DNA of 64,000 nt from Flabesymbios commensalis. Its lineage: Eukaryota > Annelida > Polychaeta > Terebellida > Flabelligeridae. Both the position numbers and the translations under genes were made by a program. The notes beneath the pieces are model-generated. The model ran no database searches and had not been told where the DNA came from. It saw only the letters and a program-made list of their open reading frames with translations. Position 1 is the stretch's first letter. Each line of letters starts with the position of its first letter. This document shows, in pieces, positions 24,061-34,255 of this stretch. The stretch lies in NCBI GenBank assembly GCA_964017125.1, contig OZ024908.1, forward strand, positions 64,793,173-64,857,172, in the 5' to 3' direction.

Positions 24061-24470
24061 CCCTTTGCACACCAGAAAATAACTGAAGCTATAACTAAAC
24101 TAAAAAATTATAAAGCAGGCGTTCGGATCAAATAATAAATGAATTGCTTAACATTCACGGAACGAATTTGTTCAATATCACACAAGGTTTTTAAACTTAA
24201 TTGTAGAATCAGGGCAATGTAGGCCTATGCCTAACGATTAGTGTCAAAGTGTAATTCTGCCGATTTATAAAAAACAGAAAGGTGTCCTTGATGATCAACT
24301 ACAGGGGAATTTTACTGCTAGGTTGTTTTGGGAAACATTTTAGAAGCTGTTTAAATAGCCAATTTACCATATTTATTAAAAGTAACAACATATTGTACCT
24401 ACAAGCAGAACAAACAGGTTTCAAATCCGATTTTTCCACAATTGATCATTTATTTGTTCTAAAATAACTA
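24000..24470 (+). mobile_element. LINE fragment, start of reverse transcriptase
   Basis: The plus strand encodes LNNVPPGKILTRPFAHQKI, TEAITKLKNYKAG, a decayed stretch, then YRGILLLGCFGKHF, NNILYLQAEQTGFKSDFS and TIDHLFVLK. These match the linker and RT blocks 0-2 of a Jockey-superfamily LINE. It ends abruptly at about 24470. It continues leftward into the duplicated segments at 23268-24060. Confidence 0.8.
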
Positions 24471-24559
24471 TTGGCAGCCAACCAACTTCATCTTACTTTC
24501 AGTTGATGGCAAATCTTTCTTACAGGTAAGCAGTGCATCAAGTGAGTGTACAGAGCGAC

Positions 24560-25210
24560 TATCCAGATCATCATGTGCAAAGATGGACTGGAATCTATGC
24601 ACGTTTTGCCAAATTTCTGGTCGAAGTCTAAGAACAGTTCAATTTAAGAACTGGCTGTGCATGATGTGACAATGCGTATTCATTTGGCTGGTGTAGTGGC
24701 TGGTGTATGTGCCAAGGCAGGGAATTACCATGTCGACTGTTGTGTCAAATTCCAGCGTGAAGTGGGAAAGGTTGGGGATGACAGTAAAAATAAGGTAATA
24801 GAGCCGTGCATGGACAGACATGCATTAGCCCCAAGTGATATGAAATACCGCATGGTTTGTCAAAGGGTTATGTGTATGACATGGCTAAGGTATGGCATTA
24901 TTATGATGATGTATGCCACGTGAATGGCCAAGATATACCTACGGGCTACCTCTCACGAAAACAAACACTTTATGATGATGTTGAGAAACGAATTGGTTAA
25001 AAGTGTGGAACTGCTCGTCCTCTGAACCCAAAACCACCTTTACTACTGTAACAGTTATCTATGTCACCTTGCGGAATCGGTCATTGCACGCACACTAGAG
25101 ACAGCCACATGTTCAATGTTTGATCCTGATGCATTATCAAGCCAGTCAGAAGACACACCGAGACTATTGTCAGATTCAACACCCCTGGACATGATGATAG
25201 CCGTCATGGT
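24560..25210 (+). pseudogene. Second decayed Cys-rich transposon-type ORF
   Basis: Plus-strand pieces read MDWNLCTFCQ (compare WDKCIFCQ in the 4 kb element), VVAGVCAKAGNYHVDCCVKF, then a segment with DVCHVNGQDIPTGYLSRKQ and TFYDDVEKRIG. This resembles another branch of multi-copy invertebrate proteins with a CxxC start and a YHxxCxxKF motif. Several stops and frame changes break it. No terminal repeats were found around it; a LINE fragment ends about 90 bases upstream. Confidence 0.45.
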
Positions 25211-25559
25211 ATTGATTTAGAGCATGTCTACATAGTTATTCCAAATAGCCTACATTTATTTCTGAGTGTTTATAATTGTTTGATGGTGATTTCTCATTAG
25301 ACATGGATGATCCTGGAGTTCAAGTGATAATCTGACCAGGTAGAAATATGCAGTCTTTCTTAATTTAGAAGGACATGCCTTCAGGTTCCTCCGAAGGAAG
25401 CCCAGAGTAGAATTTTCTTTTTTTTAATTTTATTAATGTGCGTTTCTTATTTCAGAGTCTCGTTCAGGGAAACACAAAGGTATGGTGTCAATAAAACGTT
25501 GGGCAGGCGTTTATTGTATATATATTAATATTGCTTTAACGTCGCTTTCTGCACAATCA

Positions 25560-25990
25560 TGGCAATATCGCGGCAGAAAGAAGCCCGAAGATTAAAATAT
25601 TTTCCAGCAGTTTGGGACCCCTTTAGACAAAAATACATTAACAAATTAGAAAAAAGATCAGCAGCAAGATTTGTCCCCAAAATTATACACAAACAGCCAG
25701 TGTGACATCTCTTATTCAGGACCTAGACTGGTCCTGACTTTTTACAAGCTTTAGACATTTATGTATGTTAACATTTTTATCAATGACCGTTTAATACCAG
25801 CAGACAAAAGAACATGAGGTGTGCACAATCAGAGCTAATTAACATCCCATCACAAATAAGATTTTGTCACTAGACTTCTTTCAGTGTTTTTATCCCTGGT
25901 GGCAAGTATGGTGCCACCCTGTATTTATTATATGGTGATGTTGACCTGTGTTTTTTCACTAAATAAAGCTATCTATCTGTCTATCTATCA
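25560..25990 (+). mobile_element. LINE 3' end with (CTAT)n tail
   Basis: VWDPFRQKYINKLEKRSAAR is the family's VWDPxxxxxIxKLExVQRRAARF block. The rest is decayed. The 3' region ends in AATAAAGC followed by CTATCTAT repeats, typical of CR1-like tails. Confidence 0.7.
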
Positions 25991-26738
25991 CACCGGGACA
26001 AAATTCCTTTTGACATCGAACAATCCCTGATTGTAATTCTCTTCCGGCTGCTGCCATAGAATCGAAAACTGTGGCAGTGTTTAACACTAACAGTCAGTTG
26101 GTTGACTATTAAGTCTGTCAGCCTATCCCCCCTCCTTGCAGAGTCCACACTGATACCCCACATTGGAGGTGCTGCTGGAGTAATCAATTCAAAGTTCAAA
26201 CAAATCGGGTGCGCCACGTCTATGGTGCGAAAAATCCTGAAGCTGGGAGCGGATGTCACCTGCAGGTGACCTTATCGTCTAGCTGTCTCGTTCATTGATT
26301 GTTTTTCTGACAAGTTCCTCCCAAAACCTGAAATTTTTCAGTGAATTATGAATATTTTAATTGTTAGAAAATAATTCCATAAAATGTTCAAGCACAAGCC
26401 GACAAAGCCAACGTTTCGTTCACATCTTCCCAATGGTTCTTCAACAGGACAGGTAAAAACTACACTCCTTTAACCTGTTAACTTCCAGTTAAGTGAAGTC
26501 ATGTAAGTCAACAAAGTTAAACTCAAAGTTACACTTACAAACACTTCGTCGCTTCGTTCAGCACTATACTGAGTATACATGCTATAAATTCATTTTGTCA
26601 ACTTTCAACGTTTGAGAAGCACAATAAAAGTCTGTCCGACGGTGGGGAATTGTACAAAATGAAAGTTAGCTTTTTTCCCCTTATAATTATTTACTCAATA
26701 TTCAATTTGCATTATAAATTACAAAAATGGGGTATCAG

Positions 26739-27989
26739 GTCGTCTCGGCCTCTTACCTGTTCGGCCCCCTCCCGTTAGGCCCCTTACCCGTTCGGCCCCT
26801 TACCCGTTTGGCCCCCTAATTAGGCCTACAATGCTTCCCCTGGCCTGTCAGTTACTGAGTAAGCGTCGTCAGAGCGTTACCCGTTCGCCCCCCTATCGTG
26901 GTACATACAGCTATACTATAGGCCTACTACTACTACACTGAACCGCGAGACACAACTTCAAGTGGCTGAAAATTACTTGATAATATATAGGCCTAACCTA
27001 ATCATTAAAATTGTTTATCCTTAATTATGTTCAGCCCCAGCCCTAGAACAATCTAGAACGAATCAGAAAGACCAGAAATTACAGAAAAAATGCCGTAGCA
27101 AGTGAGTCGAAACGTCGTGAAATTTTAGAACAACCCTTCCAATGTTAGTTCAATTTACTGTTATATTATTGATTCTTTGTACCACGAATTTAACATTTCT
27201 ATCCTCACGTTTGGCTCCCAAGCATTGCCTGTTCGGCCCCCAAGTAGGCCCCTACGTACATTGTACCGTTCGGCCCCCTATAATGAACAGGTCTATCGCG
27301 TTGGAAACTAGAACTGATATAATATTATCAGCCTTTATATAGGCCTTAAACATATTTACCATGTTTACTTATCTATGAATCCTTTAAAATTATACAATAA
27401 TTAACAATTTGTAAACGAATGAAGCAGGTCATTTCACCAGCACGATCAGATTATTGCGTGTGTAGACATTGCCGCGATTATTATCATTTCATATATTTTG
27501 AAACAACTAATTTTAAACATATTTCCGCTCTTCCTTACATTTATATTATAAAAATTATATTGAGTTGAGGTACCCAGTTTTTATTGGTAAGCGAGCTCAC
27601 AGCTTACCAATCTATCACTCACAGTTTCATTCCAAGCTTTCACTCCAGCTTTCACAACTCTCCAGTTGTCATCTGCTCGTAGTAGCCGTCACCTTCTCCG
27701 AGGTATCGCTCTGTTAACAAGTCAACTTGCGTCATCTGTACACGGTTGGCCTACTGCTCACCGAGGTGCGACTCCCTTCACAACTCAACTTGTGTCAAAC
27801 TGCTCTGTAGTAATTGATTATACATGTCTATTTATGTTTATTTATGTCAACTGTATATATGTCTATGCATGTCTGAGTAACACGGATGAAGTGAAGAACA
27901 AGTCGGTGACTATATAATGACATATGTGGGGCCGAACGGGTAAGAGGCCGAACGGGAAAGGGGCCGAACAGGAAAGGGGCCGAAACGAC
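26739..27989. mobile_element. Element with GTTCGGCCCC subterminal repeats
   Basis: The left end starts GTCGTCTCGGCC and carries repeats of TTACCCGTTCGGCCCC to about 26815. The right end is the inverse, finishing GGGGCCGAAACGAC. Additional GTTCGGCCCC copies lie at 26880 and 27230-27285. The interior has no intact gene. One short frame near 27050-27150 reads ERIRKTRNYRKNAVASESKR, Arg-rich and possibly a remnant. No clear target duplication. A half copy of the TTGAAGTTGTG hairpin lies at 26940-26980. Confidence 0.65.
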
Positions 27990-28196
27990 TGGCATTCCAA
28001 AAATGGTATTGCCAGGAGCTGAGGAGTTGGTGTAGGCCTATTAAAAATCCCATTTGGCATTTGTTTTTATAAAAAAAACTGCCAATACTCGCGCACTTAA
28101 TTTATTAATCAGCCTTTTTAATCTTGCCTCTTTAACGCTATGAGCGCCGATGGTAAACTACGCATTTTATCGCTCACCATCTGGACGGGTGCGACA

Positions 28197-29490
28197 AAAC
28201 CCCATAATAACCCGGAATAACTCATAATAACCCGGAATAACCCATAATAACCTATAATAACCTCATAATAACTTACAAAAACCCTGTAGTCGTTAGGAAA
28301 TAGCCATGGCGAGCCCAAATAATAGCATAAATCAATGTTTGAGAGCAAATTTGCGCTGATATCAGGTATCTCAGCAGACAATCGCAAGATGGTGCACAAA
28401 CTGAAATCACGGAATAGTAGGGCCTACCCCAGAATATCCTTTTAAACAAAAATGTAACCTATAATAACCTTATATTAACCCTGTAATTGTTAACAATTGC
28501 CCAAAACAACATAATAATTGAACATAACGAGGAGAATATCATGAAGGGAAGAATGATTGCAAGCTTGATCACAACTCGGTATTTTAACATGTTTAGCCAG
28601 TCACGCTAGACGTAAGGTGTGAATTACATTGACACGTACGGAGGTGTAACCAGTCACATGTTTTGTTTTGTTCTTCTCAGATTACTTGTTGTCGCCAAAT
28701 ATATTCATTTTTTTTTATTTATTTAACTTTCCAGTTAATAACATGCAAAAGTGGTACAATAGCGTGAAACATGCCATTATATGTACATGTATTGCAGTGA
28801 ACTGGTGAATGGCGTGAATGATCTGATTATGTTACGTCATGATGACAATGACATTTAGGTGACTTATTCATAGCACTAGACCAGAAAGCGAGCTAAATGT
28901 GTTTTCGAATTAAATTGATATCTATATAAAAAAAAAAACCTAATCATATTCGACTATAATTGTATGTCTGAGAAGTACGGAAACATAATAATTATGATTC
29001 TGATGATACAATGACACATCAATTGCTGTTCATGATCATCGATGACACAAGTTGAGTTGTGATAGAAGTCACACCTTGACATTTATTAAGCTGATGACAA
29101 CAGGTGAGTTGTGAAGTTAGGAGTTACACTGGAGCACTGGATTGGTAAGCTGTGATCTCACGATAAACCGAATTCATTTATATGACTGTATTTCTTAACG
29201 ACTACAGGGTTATTACAAGTTGTTATGAGTTTTTAAAGGGTATTATTGTATTTTATAGGCTATTGCAATGGAGGTTACCCCTTATTGATAGTTTCAGACG
29301 ACATAATATGCACCATCCTGTGATAGGCCAGCCCATTGATTGTCTGCATCAGCGCGACTTTGTTAATAAAACATCGATTTGTTTCAATTTGTTGCAAAAA
29401 CAATGCTGCAATGAGTTATTATGAGGTTATTATGAGGTTAATATGGGTTATTCCGGGTTAATATGGGTTATTCCGGGTTATTAAGGGTTA
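28197..29490. mobile_element. Element with CCGGGTTATTATGGG subterminal repeats
   Basis: The left end has repeated CCCATAATAACCCGGAATAA. The right end has the inverse, GGGTTATTCCGGGTTAATAT, repeated. Further in, AACCCTGTAGTCGTTAGGAA (28279-28298) pairs with TTCTTAACGACTACAGGGTT (29192-29211). The inverted arrangement shows one element of about 1.3 kb. No coding capacity or certain target duplication. Confidence 0.65.
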
Positions 29491-29494
29491 TTCC

Positions 29495-30214
29495 GCTAGT
29501 TATTCAAGCTAGTGCTTGGTGAATTAAAAGCACCCCTCCATAAAATTTAGAATGATCCGTTCAGGAAGGTTGCTATAGACACGCTTCCATGATTCAAGGT
29601 ATCACATTTTAAATGGCAGCTGTGACAGTTGAAAGCTGTCGGAAAAAGTTTAAAAGGAGGGTTAACATGGTTGGATAACATTATTTTAATGGATAATTTG
29701 AATGCCAAATGGAACATAGAACAGGTAAATATCATTTTTGATAGGTTTCATGTGGTATTTTTGAACTGGATACCAAAAAGCTGACTTTCATTTTGGACAG
29801 TCAGACAGACTTTAGCCTTTAGGCTATTTGTAGGCCTAGCCCTAGAGGTATATTCAAACAGTCATTATGGTGGGGTTTTTCGTGTTTTTATTTTTCAGGA
29901 TCTATGTGAATTTGTGATACACTGCAATAAAAGACATATTTTTCTCTGGTTGTTTGTTCTTCTTGCTCACTATTTACTAGACAGTAGACTAGTCTACTGG
30001 TAGAGATGAAGCCATCATTGTAGAATTTAAAAATTAATTTGATTTGAATGGCACTGTTATCACCTTTTTCGGGGGTTCCCATCATTAGATTTCTCGCAAT
30101 TATGAAAAATTGTGCCAGCTCTCTCGCCTCGAATTCCATAATTGTTGCAACAAGTGCTTGAGGAGGTAAGTGAAACAGGCATGCTGTGGCCCCTTCTGAT
30201 AATTTTTTTTACGC
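29495..30214. other. Stretch without supported gene
   Basis: No exon or repeat recognised. The frames at 29888-30266 on the minus strand have no family signature. The same is true of 25991-26738, between the LINE tail and the GTTCGGCC element. Confidence 0.45.
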
Positions 30215-30489
30215 AGGTGCCATATTCACACGTAGCGAACGTCCTATATGAGCGTGGTCCGGCCACATATACCCAGCAAACACAAGACGTTGATTCAATG
30301 GTGGATTAACGCTGGTCCCGCGTCGTAGAAGGTGGACCAACGTTAAACCAACATTGATTTACCGTATTGTGTCTGCTGGGACAGGGAAGGTAAACACACA
30401 TATTCTCTCTTTATCTATGTCTGGTATTATTCATCAGCAATGAATAACTGTTCCCTTTTTGTTTCACCAGGGCTACATCATCTGTCATA

Positions 30490-32449
30490 GGGCATTTCCA
30501 CCAAAATTTTATGAAACTTTTACAAAAAAAAATCTCAAAAAATCACAAAGGTAACCACTGTATATGGCACTTTTTGTAATTTTTACATTTTTTACGTCGG
30601 CATAGCTCATTGAACGTACATGATATCAACCCTTTCACCACTGTAGCCCGTTTTTATGTGCTGAATGCTATGGCATTCAGCACATAAAAACGGGCTTCAG
30701 TGGTGAAAGGGTTCAAGAAGAAGAATTCTTAAGAAAATGGTAAAAATTGAAAATCCAAAATTCTGTGCCACTTTAGCCTTAAAATTGCCTAGCTTTGAGA
30801 TTTGTATGCAGTTAAGTAGTTATATTTTGTAATATTACTTTAACAAATTTGAAAAACATGAAAAATAAAAATTGTATGATTGAAAAATAATATGTAAAAA
30901 TAAATTATGCTTGTGTACGTCCGAAACCCAAAATATACCAATTGTTCTTTTAATATTGAGTGAAAGCGAGAAAAAAAACTTAATGTATAAAATTAACTAT
31001 ATATATCATGATTAGTTCTCAGTATATTTTAGGTTTCTCACTGGGCTGCTTTCTCAGAAATAACGGTTTCGGACCTACAAAGTTTCGGACGTACAAGATA
31101 ATGTACGTCCGAAACCACAAAAAGGAACCCAACAACATAGTATTTTTGGTGTCGAAAAACAGGCTTAAATGTTTATTTAGTTGCTTTAATATGATATTAC
31201 CACTTTTTTTTTTATTATTATGTCCCTTGAATTGTTATTTAATTGAGTTTATAAATATATTATGGTGGGGATGTACATCCGAATCCAAAAAGTACAAGCT
31301 TTAGCAAATTTTCATTAATCCACGGTCTGAGACAGAAATAGACATAAGGATCTAAAGCTAAGTTCAGGAGTTGGCTGTATTAGTAAAGTTTCAAAGTTAT
31401 CTTCTGTTTTGATAAATACTAGTTTCTAGACGAATGCAGTTTCAGATACCCGGTATACACATTACATGTTATGATGTTTTCCCTGTAAAGAATTTGTTAC
31501 ATGAATATGGGTCATCATGTATAAAAAATAATTTAATTTAGGTCTTGCCTTTTTCAAATAAATTTTAGAAATATCATTGTGAAATGTTATAGAATATATC
31601 TTAGTTTCTTGTTATGTCAAGATACATACACAATATTGTATATTTTATACATGGAATTCAGACAAACACTGTCTTTTGAACAGTTGAAACAAGCATTTCT
31701 AGCACATTTTATGTAAAAATAGTAGTTTCAAATTTCTATTGCAGTGAGTCATCATTATGAGAAGTGAGAGTCATACATTTATTTATATTGCAAGAAGAAA
31801 AATTGCCCATTTAGCTCAATTATTAATAATTTTCTTTACATGGGTGTCATTATCACTATCAAATTAAGTGTACGTCCGAAACCATACAAGCAGAGCTTTA
31901 CAAAAGGTTTATGCATTTCATAGCAATCTATAAATTACTAGAATACTTTTTTATAGCTTTATCATGTATGTGGTGGACTCGAAATTAAATCTAGATACAT
32001 AGTGATACCATAACTGCTACATTTAAGTTATGAATTCGGACATGACGTCCGAAACTGAAAAATGTAAGTCCGAAACCAAACTTCAAATTATTTTTTCACC
32101 ATGGAAGAAACACTGAAAAAAATAAAATTTGTGAAGGACCCCTTACACATACGTCTTTTCTCCAAAAACATACAGAAAATTTCCATTCCACACCACACAT
32201 CACAGAAATTTTGTGAGATATCATGCATGATTGCAAAATGACCATTCTCTGAGTGCGTCCGAAATCGACATATTTTACAAATTTTTCTTCCAAACTACAA
32301 AAATTAACAAAATTTTCAATAGTGATACTTGTAAACAAGACCAGACTGTACTAAAACATTACTTTTACTATTATATATATTAATTAAATTTATGACTAAA
32401 TATAGCACAGAACTGTCTGAAGTGTACGTCCGAAACCGTGGAATTGCCC
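30490..32449. mobile_element. GGGCA-ended element with scattered ACGTCCGAAACC repeats
   Basis: Begins GGGCATTTCCACC and ends GTGGAATTGCCC, a 12-base inverted repeat with one mismatch. CATA flanks both ends (30486-30489, 32450-32453), a 4 bp target duplication. At least nine copies of the word GTCCGAAA (or its reverse), mostly preceded by GTAC or AC and followed by CC, are scattered at irregular spacing, for example near 30917, 31080-31110, 31868, 32037-32075, 32253 and 32424. No coding capacity. The superfamily is unknown; a 4 bp duplication does not fit piggyBac, mariner or standard hAT elements. Confidence 0.7.
30628..30713. repeat. 86-base palindrome inside the GGGCA element
   Basis: AACCCTTTCACCACTGTAGC...TGTGCTGAATGC meets its inverse with a 2-4 base centre. 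The ends AACCCTTT/AAAGGGTT are those of the TTAA elements, so it is probably a minimal member nested in the larger element. Confidence 0.75.
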
Positions 32450-33067
32450 CATATAGTGACACATTTTATGTGAATATACAACGCCTCATGCCTGTAAAGG
32501 GTCAGAAGCTACCTGGGCTTATATAACGTGTGCTCTGTTAGCATGATTAGCGTAAGCTAGCGGCCTTTCTGAAAAATACCGTCATAATCAGTGATATTAG
32601 AACAGGCATTAAAATGTTGCCGCAACCAATCCACAATGACTACCAGTCAATGGTGGGTGAATGTCGCCGTCATTAGCCCGACATTGAACCAGCCGCCGCA
32701 TCGGCAAATTTTACAGCAAAACTCATTCCTGTGACCAGCGACTTTCTGTCACCAACGACTTTTTTTGTCTGGCAGAAGCAAGGTCGTTGGTGACAGGATC
32801 TACTGTACCTATGAGGATTTGATCTGGATTCTTACAAAAAATTTTAAAAATGGCACATGTCACGTGTGTGGCAGTGTAAAAAAATTATCTCAAATTAGAC
32901 TAGTCTAGGGGGTGTCCGCCTTTTCAGGGGAGGGCAGGCAAAATAAGTCCTGTCCCCACAAATAGCTACTTTTTGTTGCTCTGAATGGTCATTTTTGACT
33001 ATTTACATTACAGATATTTTAAATCTGTCGCCTCATGTGGCGATGAGGCGACCACTTGCCCACCTCT

Positions 33068-33800
33068 GCTTTTAGTCAGAAGGCCCGTTAGTCAGAAAAT
33101 AAGTAAGGATGATTAGTCAGAAGGCCCGTTTGTCAGAAGGCCAGTTAGACAGAAAGTCAGATAATTACCTTATCAAAATCATCTCATTTGTGAACATCCC
33201 TATGACCAATTATTTGTTATTATTTATATTTACTAATGCCAATAACAACGTCTAGCACTTTCAGAAGGGTTGCGTTAATAGTAGGCTACTTTTTTAACCT
33301 AATATGTTGCTGACGTAATTTCCAGCTTCAAATGAATGAAAAATACCCATAATAATTGGATCAAGAGGGTATTGCCAAGCTACCTGTAAATAACAGTCAA
33401 TTTTCTACATATAGCATAACTACATAATATCCCTATCATTATTCATAAGTTACGTAACAGCCGCACTAGTTTGCCCAGGGTAACATGGGTAAAACCATTT
33501 TGTTTGCCTGCTGTACGCTTCCTCACAGGGTGCACCGAGGGTAAAAATTGAAGTTTCATATGCCAGAAGGATGAAAATCCATCGAAATTTTTCTTCTACT
33601 ATGACCCCCTCGTAGAAAGGCTATGCCCAAATTTCTGATTGTTATGTGGTATATTTGCTCTGTTACAGTATTGCGGGGCACTAATTGGGGGGACACCCGA
33701 GAGTTAGTTCCCAAGTTCCAGGAACTTCAAGTTTCAAAGTTCCCAAGCTCCCGGAACTTCAAGTTCCCAAGTTTCCAAAACTTCAATCTCCCAGAATTTC
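33068..33800. repeat. Two short tandem arrays upstream of the MTMR12-like exons
   Basis: 33068-33155 has four copies of GTCAGAAGGCC(CG/AG)TTA-like words. 33706-33800 has units of GGAACTTCAAGTTCCCAAG with variation; its 67-codon frame is repeat translation. 32808-34185 otherwise shows no exon, although the missing MTMR12 start exon must lie upstream of 34186. Confidence 0.6.
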
Positions 33801-34185
33801 AAATAACATTATTTGTTAAAATTTGATAATTGGCAAAACAATTTTTTTTGAAGATCTATCTGTTGTGACCTGAGCGTTGTAGATGGTAACTGCAACTTTC
33901 CCAGCATACAGGTAGATGTAATGTAACTTCAGGGTTTAACAGCGATATATCTACTCACTTTTATCTACTGTCAGTGGCCACATGCATTGAAGCAACATTT
34001 GCTCAACAAATCCTTTTGTATTACATAGTTACTCGGCCCCAAAGAATTGAGGCCTCCAGCCCTAGTTTTAAATTGTAGGAATCACCTATGCCTTGATCAG
34101 CAGATCAGGGTTTAGTTTAGAGAGTGAAATATATGAATTATTTTTAAATTATTAACTGGTCGTAACCTTTTTTTTCTTTTTGTAG

Positions 34186-34255
34186 GTTGAAACAAAGTTT
34201 GGAGAAGATGGAAAAGTGACATTTCAGCAGCCAGTTCAGCCTATGTATCTACAAG
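34186..34255 (+). CDS. MTMR12: MTMR12-like exon a (first exon found)
   Basis: Begins after a polypyrimidine tract and TAG. Encodes VETKFGEDGK...PMYLQG, equivalent to the human segment ending in LLPGE that opens the PH-GRAM domain. It ends with one base of a Gly codon; the donor GTCTGG is weak. It starts on a codon boundary and contains no plausible initiator, so at least one coding exon lies upstream. I could not find that exon in 32.8-34.2 kb. Confidence 0.75.

Larger units (their letters stand above)
30215..32805. mobile_element. Truncated relative of the 44-45 kb pogo-like element, split by a 2 kb insertion
   Basis: The right end TGACAGGATCTACTG|TA (32791-32807) and the preceding 220 bases match 45246-45441. 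The segment 30215-30390, including a CCCAGCA hairpin copy, matches 45063-45203. In the second copy these two parts are about 45 bases apart. Here they are about 2.2 kb apart, with the element at 30490-32449 between them. No left terminal repeat was found. Confidence 0.65.

Noticed and set aside
33623-33826. Short frame beginning MPKFLIVMWYIC, considered as the missing first MTMR12 exon
   Set aside because: It runs into a tandem repeat, has no resemblance to the MTMR12 N-terminus and no matching donor.
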